A stretch of 58,659 bases of DNA from Ustulina deusta (GCA_023159155.1 JAJNNX010000093.1:1-58659), one strand, 5' to 3'. Numbered from the stretch's first letter, positions 37,901-50,629 are shown. The notes: generated by a model from the letters alone, not told the origin. Numbers and translations: made by a program.

Positions 37901-40595
37901 GCGGAAAGTCGAGAGCGGCACCCCAGTCTCGGCAGCCCAATCCATTCACGATGTCGACAAACACACTCTGTTGGGCCACTGCAACCCTGTCAGCGGTACC
38001 AACATGATACTTTACACAACGAGGCTGGACCCAAGCACCAAGCCGTTTCCTGGCAGCCACCCACTACATGGCACGGAAATCGTACCAGCGGCAGCCCTTG
38101 TAAACACCTTTTATCATGCCACCAAGGCTTCTTTTCTCTCAAACATCACATTACGCGTGCCCGTGGCTATAAACGCTCCTCGTGACGTTCAAGTCGTGGT
38201 AGTTGATGAAACTGTCAAGATCACCTCGCGCTTGCAAGGGAACGAAACTGAAGGTGGCCATTCATGGGTTACCCACACCACGGGTCGCTGGAATAGAATC
38301 GCTGTTTTTGACTCGGCACCCCGGATCGACATTGACGCTGTGAAACAGCGGATCAAAGATTTGCTGCCAAACGACTTCTCGATCAAGGCCCTCGACCAGG
38401 CTGGTGTGTCGGCTATGGGCTTTCCCTGGGCTGTGACGGAGCACTACGGCAATCTGGGCGAGATGGTGGCGCGCGTGGACGTCGCCCCCGAAATTGCAGG
38501 CGACGCAACGCTACCGTGGGACCCTGCTTCCTGGGCCCCGTTTCTGGATGCGGCCACATCCGTGAGCTCGACAATCTTCTTCGACGATATGAAGCTACGG
38601 ATGCCGGCACATATCGAACGGGTCACTTTCTACACAGAATACGGCCAGCCCGTGCCCAAGACCGGTTACCTCTACGTCGAGAGAGTCTCGGAGAGGAACG
38701 ACGTCACTGCGGCGCACGTCAGTATCTGCAACGATGACGGCCAAGTCCTCGCCAAGTTTAACACGATGCGCTTCTCTGAGATCGAGGGCACGCCAGGCAT
38801 TAGCGGAAGCGTCGAGAGTTTGGTTCATCGCCTGGCGTGGATGCCTGCGCCTCTAACCAACAAAGCTACGCAGTGGGATAGGGCGATACTGGTCTCGGAT
38901 GACGATGGACTCCTGAAAGAATTCAGCAAGCAACTGAGCTCGAAATTAGGACTTGGAATGGAGGATGTTCCAGGGCTACGGGTGGCAGCAGACATCTCCA
39001 ATGTCGTAACGGCCATTGCTACAAATACGGCCATCATCTATTGCCCCGGCCCAGTCACGTCGATGGATGAGGTGCCTAAGAAGGCCGAGTGGTTCATTAC
39101 TGAACTTCTCCATCTAATCAAGTTTGCGACTCATGATGTGTCGTCGGCAAGTCATGTCAAGGTCTTTACGTTGACCAAGGCTGTCAGCGCAGCCAACACG
39201 CCGACCGCTCTTGCGCACTCCCCATTGCACGGCCTGAGCCGGATCATTGCGTCCGAGCATCCGGATCAATGGGGCGCTCTGATCGATATGGACGATGTAT
39301 ACGCCGGTTTTCCGACCCTCGCCTTGAAATACGTCAGCTCACAAGATGTGATCCGCATTGACAATGAGCTGCCACGGGTTGCACGCCTGCAGCCCCTGCC
39401 GCGCAAGTCCCTCTATTGCGACGGAAAGAAAAAATCTCGCACCTTGCTTCCGAAGCCCGAGGGTACCTACCTCATCACCGGCGGGTTGGGTGCACTGGGC
39501 CTCGAAGTTGCAGCGTGGCTTGTCGAAAAAGGCGCCCGAAGAGTCGTGCTGCTGTCGCGACGTGAGCTACCCCCACGTCGGGAATGGGCAACGCTGGATC
39601 ACGGTCACGCATCTAAGGCGGCCGTCGAGCGGATCCAGATTTTGGAGCACGCTGGCGCGACAGTGTATGCGGTAGCGCTAGATATCGGGGCTTCGGATGC
39701 TCACCTACAGCTGCAAGCAACACTAGACCAGCTTGCGTTGCCGCCAGTCTTGGGCGTAGTACATGCAGCTGGCGTGGTCGAGGACCAGCTCATCCAGAAT
39801 GCCACAGTCCAATCGTACTCGCGTGTTCTCTCCCCCAAGGTATCTGGGGCGCTCGCGCTCCACGCCGCGTTCCCCGTGGGTGCACTAGACTGGTTCGTGT
39901 TATTCAGCTCGTGCGGACAGCTTTTCGGCTTCCCTGGGCAGGGCAGCTACGCCAGCGGCAACGCATTCTTAGACGCGCTAGCCGTGCACAGACGCCGACA
40001 GGGGGACAACTCAGTCGCGTTCCAGTGGACCAGCTGGCGAGCCTTGGGGATGGCGGACAGCACCGATTTCATCAACGCCGAGTTGGAAAGCAAGGGCATC
40101 ACCGACATCACGGTTGAGGAGGCCTTCCGCGCCTGGGAACACATAAACAAGTACGATACGGAGCACGGTGTCGTGTTACGAAGTAGGGCATTTGATGAGG
40201 GCGAGATGCTGCCCGTGCCAATCCTGGAGGACATCGCTGTTCGAAGATTCGGATCGGGAACGGCGACAAGAGCGCCCGCCGACGGTGGCGAGAAACAAGC
40301 TGAGCCTGGGGAACAAGGGTCAAGCGACATGCCGTCTGGCGGGGCAGAGCTCAAGAAGTGGCTCGACATTAAGATTCGAGAGTGTATAGCAAGCGTCTTG
40401 ATGCTGAACGACGCGGATGAGGTGGGTGGGCGTGCAGCCATCGCTGATCTTGGGGTTGACAGCGTCATGACGGTGACGTTGCGGGGGAAGCTGCAGAGTG
40501 TGTTGAAGGTAAAAGTGCCGCCGACTCTAACCTGGAGCCACCCAACACCTAACCATTTGGTGGCTTGGTTTGCGGAGAAGCTGTCTAGGACCTGA
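34998..40595 (+). CDS. Partially reducing PKS, 6-methylsalicylic acid synthase type
   Basis: Exons 34998-35102, 35173-35851 and 35908-40595 encode 1823 residues. Domain order is KS-AT-TH(DH-like)-KR-ACP, the layout of 6-MSA synthases. The KS has the active cysteine at 210 (DAACASS), H345 in [14 protein letters not shown] and the GSVKPNVGH motif. The AT has GHSVGE with Ser668. The thioester-hydrolase/DH-like domain has [10 protein letters not shown] at 979-988. The KR has TGGLGALG (near 1453) and YASGN. The ACP has DLGVDSV with Ser1780. No separate TE, methyltransferase or enoyl reductase is seen, as expected for this class. The expected product is 6-methylsalicylic acid from one acetyl and three malonyl units with one ketoreduction. 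The first intron is uncertain: 35095-35191 would also restore the frame and changes only a few N-terminal residues. Confidence 0.95.
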
Positions 40596-40804
40596 GACCC
40601 ATCGCGATGTTTACCGTACCTACATACTCGTGTCTATTTTCCCCATCGACTGCAGCTAGGTAAAATTCATTATGTATCATGATTATAAATTAACTGATTT
40701 CTGCGAATTTGAGAGAATCAATCACACAACTGATCCACTGTTGACAACCTAACGTAGTGCTGGCCGCCTCCGGCTTAAACTTCCATACATATATTAATAT
40801 CATG

Positions 40805-40962
40805 CAGGGTTGTGATTTACTCCGAGTAAAGTGAGTAAGAGTAAGAGTAAATTACTTTTACTCTAAAAAATTCGCTCTGAGTAAGAGTAATTTACTCAAA
40901 GAAAATCTCTGAGTAAGAGTAAGAGTAACTAATGAGTATTAGTACTCAAGATCACAATCCTG
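40805..40962. mobile_element. hAT-like MITE, 158 bp
   Basis: The terminal inverted repeats are CAGGGTTGTGAT (40805-40816) and ATCACAATCCTG (40951-40962), pairing with one mismatch over 12 bp. They are flanked by a perfect 8-bp target-site duplication, ATATCATG, at 40797-40804 and 40963-40970. An 8-bp duplication and CAGGG ends are marks of the hAT superfamily. The inside is built from GAGTAA and its complement TTACTC, so it can fold on itself. There is no coding capacity, so it would need a transposase from elsewhere. Lack of C-to-T decay suggests it is recent or too short for RIP. Confidence 0.88.
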
Positions 40963-41325
40963 ATATCATGTCTCGTTTTAGTTTCCTTCTTTCTTTTTGC
41001 TTTTATATCCCAGACTTTTAAACATCTATATCCCCTTTCGGTGGTTATCTCGGTGTAAAAAAAGCCTCACATTTCCATTCCAGAATTAAGCCCATCTCGT
41101 GACAAAACATAGTTATTTTAAATGACTCCCGTCTCACACTACGTGATGTCGTCTGACTTCCAAGATAGGGCGCGCATGCAGGACTGGAAAGTTTACCAGT
41201 ACCTTCACGTCAGATTTCGCATAGTTTCGGAAAATTGGGAAGTCAACAGCGTTGACATAGATACGGTACCTACTTGAGTGATGCAAAATCCATGTGTCCG
41301 GTGACCCATTTCCCCAAAATAATCC

Positions 41326-41333
41326 CGGAGCCG
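41326..41333. promoter_or_regulatory. CGG-N2-CCG candidate regulator site
   Basis: CGGAGCCG is the reverse complement of CGGCTCCG found upstream of the second P450 and between the cupin and PKS genes. It lies 286 bp upstream of the reductase start. Confidence 0.35.
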
Positions 41334-41618
41334 CCGAAAGGAGACCCCGGAGATCTTCGCTTACTCTTCGCTTACATAATTTCTGAACCGGAGGGTGCTT
41401 AGGTACTCAGAGTCTTATATGAATCGGGAGTTCTTTTGTCCCTTGACTCGCACAAAATTGGTGATCGACCGTCCTGAGACAGGAAACCCGGTGAAGAAAG
41501 CTAGTGTGAGGCACTGTGATCCCTAACTACCTTAAAAGGCATACGTTCTTTGTCCTTACCGCAATCTGTAGATGATAGGATAAAGTCTCTCGCCCACATC
41601 TTCATCTTATTCGTAAAC

Positions 41619-42817
41619 ATGTCTCCCATAGATCAGCCGGCCATTCCAAAGGGGTCGACAGTGCTCATCACAGGTTCCAACGGTTTCATAGGATCCAACA
41701 TCGCCGACCAATTTCTGAAGCTGGGCTACAAGGTGCGTGGCACCACACGTAATCCTGCGAAGAACACTTGGGTCACCAAGCTCTTCGACGCCAAGTATGG
41801 CCCTGGCAACTTCGATTTCGTGACGGTGGAAGAAATGGCCGTCGACGGTGCGTTCGACGAAGCCATGAAAGGTAAGTACCTCATGCTCACTAGCTATTAC
41901 ACCTTCTACCTGAGTTTTCAACAACCTGTGAGTACTTTAGAGATGCCCATTGAACTAATATTAATTTTACAGGTGTCTCTGCCGTTGTGCACACGGCAAC
42001 AAACTACACAATGAACCCAAACCCTCATGAGGTTATCCCTGGCTCTATTAAGGGCACACTAGAGGTGCTTGGTGCAGCTGCCAGAGAGACAAGCGTTAAG
42101 CGCTTCGTTCTGACATCTTCATCGGCTTCTGCGCTGATTCCTAAGCCAAACGATCCTGTCCAGGTGACAACTGGTACTTGGAATGATTCTATCGTCGATT
42201 TCGCCTATCGCGATCCCCCGTACGAGCCGGAACGTGGGTATCCTGTTTACGCCGCCAGCAAGATGCTGTGTGAGAAGGAAGCATGGAAATTCATGAGCGA
42301 GCAGAAACCCGGCTTTGTATTTAACGCCGTTCTTCCTAATATGAACTTCGGCGCCAGTCTCGACTTTGCCCATCAAGGTCATCCATCGACTTCGGGGATG
42401 GTTGCCGCACTGTTTAACGGCGATTCCTCATATTTGTCCGGGCTGCCGGCTCGTATGTATCCATTCCTCACCTAGATTCCACTATACTTTTGTCTCGAGG
42501 CTCACACAGACATTGCCGCAGAGTACTTCGTCGATGTTCAGGATGATGCGCTACTCCATGTCGCAGCAGCCATACATCCGGGCGTAGAGTCGGAACGCAT
42601 CTTCGCCTTCGCTGAACCTGTGAACGGCGACAGCATCCTGGCCACCCTGCGTCGACTGTACCCAGGGCGCACGTTTCTCCCTGATTTTCAAGCTGAGCAA
42701 GATCTCAGCGACATCGTACCGCGCAAACGCGCAGAGACGCTCCTAAATGATATGGGCAAAACCGGATGGACAAGTCTGGAGGAGAGTATCAGGAGAAACA
42801 CGTATGATCTCGTGTGA
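41619..42817 (+). CDS. NAD(P)-dependent extended-SDR reductase (dihydroflavonol/Gre2-like)
   Basis: Exons 41619-41871, 41973-42452 and 42510-42817 encode 346 residues. The N-terminal Rossmann motif is TGSNGFIGSN (G19, G22, G25). The catalytic pair Y177/K181 lies in YAASK, with serines near 133-135 (TSSSAS). Length and motifs fit the aldehyde/ketone reductases related to yeast Gre2 and plant dihydroflavonol reductase, which act in the cytosol with NADPH. A start at 41550 would add residues ahead of the usual N-terminus and is less likely. This gene type is not part of the standard patulin set; here it may reduce an aldehyde, quinone or ketone intermediate. It could instead be an unrelated neighbour, since it lies past the MITE and at the island edge. 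Confidence 0.9.
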
Positions 42818-44200
42818 AAGAATTGGCGCTGGTCGTGATGGTTTGCCTTCGTTTTAACGAATGGTATTAATAAGTAGAACAAAAGGCTTTTTTCTTAGTA
42901 AAAAATAAATAAATAAATAAAATAAAAAGTACTTATAAACCTAATTAAAAAATTTTTAATTATATACTAACTAGTCTATAATTAACTAGTATATTTTGGT
43001 ATTTTTAGCATAAAAAAGTGATACTGTTTATACCAAGTGGAGAGCGTGTGTTGAATCGTTTCAGTGTTTCAGTACAGCGGTAGACATAGTACGATATGAT
43101 AGAAAGCCAAGCGGCCGTTATGAATTCGCTTGAGAGCCTAGACGAGTAAGTAATGATGAGGCTGTATAAAATAGTGGAAGGAAACTAATAATGCCACCTC
43201 TAATATGTGCTGAAGCTGGAGTTGCGCGGGTCAGGCACATGTACCTAACTCACAAGTACACCAGATATAGATACTAAAGATAACCGTCTCGAAAGAGGGC
43301 CAATATGCGCTTACATCTGGCTCCTTGGTCCTTCAAACGCCCTTATGAATCCTTCAACAGGCTTCAAATGGAGTTGGGACGTTAGGTTTGCTACCGTCGG
43401 TTCAGCCAAGGCGCATAATATCAAAATCAACTGTCATACCGCAGCTAATTACCCATCTGGTGACAATAGGTATTATACATTATCCCAAGGTATGTCTGCT
43501 ACAAAACCCCACGAGCCTAGAAGAGCACAGCTCCAGCTTCTTCACATTGATACTTGCAATGGATATCCAATTCGCTACTTGAGCAATGCGTACTGAATGT
43601 TGCAATAATTAATAAGATGAGTAAAACCGCCGCTCCACGCTAATTATCCTTCGCGTGGTAAAAAGGCAGTTTAATTCTACAGAATATTCATTGTTATCTT
43701 ACTATGTCGGCGGCACAATACTGCTCACCCCGCACAAAATCCTTCTCCCTTCTTTTATTACTAGGGGTTGTTACTAGGAGTTGTTACTGCCCACTGATTA
43801 GGAGCTTGCCGTTACGGAGATCCAAGCTAATCCACAGCCCCCGATGAGCCTGCACCTACAATATTTGAGCAGATGACCTCGCCTTGTTGTTGTATATAGA
43901 AGATTTAGACAATTGACCATTGTCCGCTGCGCGCCGTTGCTCTATGAAATACTGAATGACGTCCAACTAAGAAGACGCCGAAGAACGAAACGTCAGACTT
44001 GCGCAATGCGTCCGCTTGCTTGTCAATCGGGCTCGGCTCGATGCACCTGCGTGGGTTCAAAACGGGAACACCATGTCACCGATTTGCCATAACCGAGCTC
44101 CTCTTCTCTAACCTAGGCGATGTGCGCTTTGAGGTTGGCATATACTTTACGTCTTCGGGAGTTGTAAGGAATTTGAGGTCTGGGGGACAGTGATATTATT
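42818..44200. other. Right island edge without genes
   Basis: Mostly mixed-composition sequence with an AT-rich patch at about 42,885-43,020 that includes a short palindrome (ACTAGTCTATAATTAACTAGT, about 42,970). Two short open frames (43345-43596, 43999-44193) show no domain or intron structure. I see no supported gene. Confidence 0.55.
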
Positions 44201-45013
44201 ATAATGGGCTGCAATCAGTGTATTGTAGCGTATAGTACGTGCTAGCCACGTATCACACAAAAAAAAACAATCTAAACAAAACCTAAATATAACTTGCTAA
44301 AAGAAAAGATCTCTGTTCTAACCTTTATAAGCAAAAGTCAAACTATAGTACAAAATAAATAAAGCTAAATTATATAACACTAACCCAGTTATATAACATA
44401 ACAATCCTTTTTTCTAAATTAAAATTATATTTTTGTAATATATAATTATTTTTTGTTTTATTTATTAAATATTTTTTGTTTTATTTATTAAATATTTTCT
44501 GTTTTATTTATTAAATCTGTTTATGTTAAATATATTATTTTTAGGGTCTTTTATTTTGTTATCTAAATTATAACTAATAATATTATTTGTTATATTAAGG
44601 TAGCTATTAATTATAATTATTGTATTTTTATTAATAAAAGCTATATTATACCGAACTATATTTTTATTAATAGTTATAAATCTAAATTAAGTAATAAAGA
44701 TCTAAATGTTAAATATTAGAACTTTGTTTTATATTATATAAGTTATTTTATAATATATTATATAAAAAACATATTTAATAATCTTAATACGTTTAGCAAC
44801 CAATTTTTATTTACTAGTATTTACGTTAAACTAATATATTACTATATTTTATATAAAAATATATACTAGCTATTAAATAAAAAAATAATAAGCTATCTTT
44901 TTATACCTATCTATTATCAAATAATATAAATAATAATTTTTTAAGCTATAAATAGGAATTTTTCTTATAAAAAGTTTGCTATAGTAATCTTAAGTATATA
45001 AGTTTTATGTTTA
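44201..45013. repeat. AT-rich transition block
   Basis: Composition falls here to AT-rich DNA with no frames. It includes three in-phase 23-bp tandem copies at 44448-44516 and otherwise nothing recognisable before the next retrotransposon. Confidence 0.65.
44448..44516 (+). repeat. Three tandem copies of a 23-bp AT-rich unit
   Basis: Copies at 44448-44470, 44471-44493 and 44494-44516 share TTTTATTTATTAAAT and differ at one position (a T/C in the third). Confidence 0.75.
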
Positions 45014-45018
45014 GCTAT

Positions 45019-45221
45019 TGATAGAAAGATTAATAGGTATATAAATAAAGATAATAAATTAAGAAAAAGTGGGTGTGTAGCAGAATATTGGAAGGTCTAA
45101 TATATCTGTATGCGAGGTCCTACTTATAGGAGTATAGGCTATTTAGTATAGACCTGTTCTGATTTGGGGTATAGGCTATTATTTAAGGTTGCTAGTTCGA
45201 GCCTTTTATAGGTTTTTATTA
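45019..45221 (-). repeat. Left LTR of retrotransposon 2
   Basis: This 203-bp repeat aligns without gaps to 52847-53049, and every difference I found is a transition. In its first part the G residues are kept; in the rest many C have become T relative to the other copy. Confidence 0.88.
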
Positions 45222-48200
45222 AAATGCTAGGCATAAAAAAACTTTTTGCTAATTTTAGCAAGTGCTAACTATTTATATATATAGATAACTAGGGTTGTTT
45301 TTTAATTATTTATATTTGTATATTTTTTTTTTTTTTTAAACAGCTGTTATATTATATTAGAGTAGCTAATATTTTTTTTATTGCTGCTTTAACTAGTAGT
45401 TCGGGTAGTCTAGTTGTTTTTACTAGTAGTATGTTTTCTAGCGTATTTTTATTAACTGTTTTTCTAACAATTGTTAGCTTAGGTGCAGTTTTAATAAGAG
45501 TTGCTAATTTAATTATTATTTTAAGTATTATATTATTAGGTATTAATAGTTTGATTATTGTTTTAAGTATAGATTTGATCGGAAGTGCTTGTTTTATAAA
45601 AATTAATTTGGGAAGGCTTGCGTTTTTGTATAGTTTTTTTTAATGTTTAGGTATATTTTTTAAGCTTTTTTTTAGTTTGTACTAAAAGCTAGGTTGCAGC
45701 TTGTGCTTATTTTAGTAGTTTTTAATAAGATTTTTTAAGTAATAAAAATAGTGCTTTAAGTACTAACAATTATATTTATATTTTTATTTTTTTTATTTAA
45801 TAAAATATTTAAACTTATTTTTGCAACAATTAGAGCAGTATTATATAATTGTTTTAATTTTATAAATATTTTTATTATTATTTGAGTTAGAGTGCTAATT
45901 AGCTTTTATAAGTTTAAATAAAAGTATTATATATTTAAATAAATTATTATTGCTTTTTATAAGGTATAATTAGGCTATTAATATTATAGGGTATATTTAG
46001 TAATATAATAAGAAATCTAGTTTATATATTAAGTTTTTAATTTTTTGTTTAATAGTCTAAAGTTTGGCTTTTTATTGCAAGAACTTTTTTAAAAGCTTGC
46101 TAGGCAGGTAGTAACTATTATATAAGCAAAAAAAAAATTTATTTTTTGGTTTGAATTAAAGTATATAATACTTTTTATTAAATTACTTTTTAGATTTTGC
46201 TATAGCAAAGTTTATTATTAGCTTAGCGTTCTAATATAAATGTTTATATATATTTTATATTTTTTTAAAAATATATTTATTAGTTTGTTTGGTTATAATA
46301 TTAAAAAGTCTAGGTAACTTAAATCTAAATAACTATTTATAAAGAATTAATTATATAGTATATAATTATATAAAATTAAAGTTTTATTACAAAACTAGTA
46401 TAAGTTTAACTTAATTAGATTTAAGTTGCAAAAAATTATAAAAGTATATAATTATTTTTATAGTTTAGTTTTTTTGTTTAAATAAACTATTTTTTTATAG
46501 GTAGTAGGCCGTAATTATTAGTAATTTAGTATTTAAGGCTTTTTATATTTTTTTTTAAAACTTAAAAGTAAATTTATAATTTTAGTTAAATATAATTTTT
46601 TTTAGAATACTTTAATTATTTAATAATAAATAGCGTATAAATATAGTAGTTTATTTTTTAGCTATATATTTTTTATTATTTAGTATTAATAATATTTGTT
46701 TAAACATATAATATAATATAGTTAGTATATAATTATAAGTTTTGTAGTAAATTTTTTTTATAAGTTATTAAAGCATATTAATTAATTTGACTAAAAGTAA
46801 AAATAAAATAAAGTTTATTATAATTGTTTGTATAGGTAGCATATTTTTAAAATAAATAAAATATAAATTTTTTATTAGTTTTAGCTTATTAATATAATTA
46901 AAGTTATATTTTAGATAATATTTTATATATTTTTTAACTAGCTATAATTTGTAATAAATAAAATAAAGCTTAAAGTTTTTTATTATCTAGTTAGAACTGG
47001 CGTAATATTTTTTATTATATATTACTACAAATATTTATTTAAGTATGCTATATAAAATATAAAGCTATTTGTTATTTTTATATATATTATAAATTAGCTT
47101 ATTTATAATATAAAAAGGGTACCTAGCTTTAAAAAATATTTTAATGTTTTTGTTAATTTTTTGCTGCTTATTTATTATTAGTTTATTAAAGATTTTTTTT
47201 AGCTATATATTTGCTTTATATATTAAACAGAAATCTTGTTTTTACTTGTTATTTATAATAGTTTTGCTTAAATATTTGATTATATTTTAAATTAAATCTA
47301 GTACTACTAGTTTGTTTGTTTATTTTAGCTTACTATTTATATTTATTATATTTTGTATTATATTTAGTTAACTAAACATATTAAAAATATAGTTTAATTG
47401 TTTTAAGAAATAGTATATTTAGAATTTATACTATAATAAGTAAATAGATAAGTTTACTAGCTTATTATTAGTATAATTAATAATTAATATAATTAGTATT
47501 GTTTGATTTATAATATTTTTAGTAACTAAATAATTAATAAATATTATAATTAACTGCTTGTTTAAGTATATTATAATACAAAGCTTTTTTATTACTTATA
47601 TTAAATAAGCAATTTCTAACTTTAAAAAGCTATATTTGGTTTTTGCTTATAAAATATATTTATTTAAATATATTACTAGTTTTATTTTTATAAAAAGTAT
47701 AGTTTTATTTAGTGTTTATTTAAAGTTTTTTTTAGTATAAAATATTATTATTTCGAAGTTTTGCTTAAGGAACTTATTTAGCTAGATATATAAAATACGG
47801 TTAGGATTGTAATAGTATAGCGTAGTTTTAGAATAAATTCCTTTTTGGACTATATAAAAAGATATTAACTTTGCTTGAGTTAGTTTATAATAAGTTATAT
47901 AAATATAATGCTTTTGTTTTTTAGGGTTATTATTAATAATTTTATTTTTTTGTTATTTTTTTGCTAGAAGGGCTGTTTTGCAATTTTATAACAGTTTAGC
48001 TAGCTTGGCATAATATAGTAAAAGATTGCAAAAAAAGCTATTAGTACTAAAGTATTATTTAAAAGTTTGCAGGTTTTTAAAAAAAACAAGCTATTTAAAA
48101 GCTTATATATATTTTTTAATAATAGATATTTTAAGTATATTAACTTAAAATCTAAAAAGTTTAACTAATAAGTACTTAATAAAAAACTTTTTAAAAAATA

Positions 48201-50629
48201 TTATAATATTTTTTGTTTAAAATAGGCTAAATATAATATTTAAATATTTAAAGTATTTTTTGTATATATTAAAAAAGATAATAATATTGTTAATAAAGCA
48301 ATAATAAAACTATAAAAACGGTTAAAACTGCTTATTTATATATTTTTAAATATATTTAGATATATTATAAAATTTTATAAGGGCTATATTTAATTTTTTT
48401 ATATTTTAGGAGCTAATAATTATGAATTTATTTTTAGAATCTAGATAGATTTTGAACTAATAAAAAAAACTAGTTATATTTATATAAGTAATATAGTGTT
48501 TGTTTAACAAACTATTAATTATTTTGTTTTGTAAAAAAAAAAAGTAATTATTAAAAATAATAACTTTGTTAAATTATTATAAATTAATAATTATTTAGTT
48601 TTTGTTTATGCTATATATTTTTTTTTAAATAATAAAAATAAAGTAAATAAAAAAAGTTAGCTTGTTTATTTATTTTATACGATCTATTTTATAAAGTTTA
48701 TTATATGTTATATTAAAGATTTTTATATTGTAACAACTTAAAAGATATAATTATAAACTTTGTTTTATTTTTTATTAATTATTAATAAGCGGAATTTTAA
48801 ATTGTTAATTTAAAAAAATGTTTATTTTGTTTTAGTTTTTTTAAATGTTATAAGTATTAATAATTTTGGCAAACTTTGTAGTTTTAGAAGCTTTTTTTAT
48901 ATAAATATAAATTTTTTTTTTGGTTATTTTTTTAGGAAGATTTGCTAGTTTTTTTATGCTAGAAGTAATATATATTTTTAAGATTTTAAGCTTAAATAGT
49001 TTATTTAGTACTAGTATATAAGTATTATAAGTTAATAATATATCTGCTTTTTTAATTATATTAAATATAGTATTAGTAAGAGGAATATTTGTTATATATG
49101 TTTTGTTTGTTTCGAAGATTTTTATTATAGGTATTTGCTAGGTTTTAAAAATACTTAAGGTATGTTTTTTTATAGCTTTTATAGGGGTTATTACAAGTAT
49201 TATCTAACTAGCTAATTTATTTATATTGATTATTATGTTTGTAGAAAAAAAGGTATTAGTTATAGTTATAGTAATAATAGGTAATATATTAAATTTAGTA
49301 TTTATAGGAATTATTAAATTAGTAGTATTAAAAGACTTTGATTTTATTATTTTGGCTAGTAGGGTGGCAAGGGCTATTGCTATTATAGCTAGTGCTATTA
49401 TTGCTAATTTTTATGAATTAATATAATTTTTATTGTTTTGGTTCTTACGAATCTGCTTTAGTTTAGTATTTTTGCTAATTTTTATTAGTGTTGTAGCGTT
49501 GTTTATTATTAGTACTATATGCGGTGTTTTTATATTTAGTATAGTATTTATAGTATTTTTATATATAGCTATAAAATAGAAGCTATGATTAGCGGGTAGG
49601 AGCTTATAGTTTATTTGGATATAAGTACTTTTGTTATTTTATAACGTTATTTTTTATATATTTACTACTTATTATATATATTTATAGCTATATATTATTA
49701 TATCAAACGTAATTATAAAATTATTAAATCTGCAGAAAGTAATAATATTATATTAGTAGTTAATTATTGTAGCATAAGAAAAAAAAAAGTTGTTTCTAAT
49801 AAATATGTTTAGCTATAAGTAGTTATTAATAATTTAACTTTTTTTTTTGTATAATATAATAAAAGGTTTGCTATTTTTATTTATATTATGTATATAAAAC
49901 TTGAACTTGGTTTATATTATTAAAGTTATTATAGTGTTTTTAATAATAGTTATTTTGCTTTTGTGCTTTTTTGTAATATATTTAAAGGTTTTTAGATAGG
50001 ATTAGCTAATAATAGTTTTATTAGTTTTTAGGTTATTATAAACTTTTATATTTGTTTTTATTAAGGTTAGCTAAATATTAAATTTTAAATAGGTATAATT
50101 TGAGCTAAATGTTTTATTATATAAGTTAGTACTAGGGGCAGCTATAATAAAAATATTAGTATTTAATATATATAAAGTTTTGTTTTGGATAGTAATAGTT
50201 ATAGTTTTAAGTATTAGCTTGTGGCTAAAAGTATTTTTTAGTTTAAGGACTATTTTATTTTTGGCGTATAGGCAAGCATATAAGTGCTAAAATAATATAT
50301 TACGTAAAGGGAATTTTTAGGTATAATATCTATAGGTATATTAGGTAGAATTAACTAGTAATTAAGTATTAGTTTTGGCTAATTTTTCTAATTTGACTTT
50401 TGATTAGTAGTAATATAAATAAAGCTTAAGTGTTACTAATAATTTATATTTTTTATAATAGTAGTAGCAAATAAGTGCTAAATTAAATATATAATAAAAA
50501 GCATTACTATAGTAGCTAAACTTAGTATTAAAGAAAAATAGTCTTTTTTTGTTGCTAGACTATATATTAGTAAAATATATATAGTTATAGCTTTTATTGC
50601 GCTATATATTTTTTTTGCCTTTTTTATAA

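Larger units (their letters stand above)
40596..41618. promoter_or_regulatory. PKS 3' region and reductase promoter
   Basis: This interval contains the MITE at 40805-40962, and CGGAGCCG at 41326-41333, 286 bp before the reductase start. No gene is visible. Confidence 0.5.

Noticed and set aside
34998..40595. Orsellinic acid type (non-reducing) PKS
   Set aside because: A complete ketoreductase and a TH domain are present and there is no SAT or product-template domain, which fits 6-MSA synthase.
43345..43596. 83-codon open frame at the right island edge
   Set aside because: No motif or similarity recognised and no splice partners; treated as chance.
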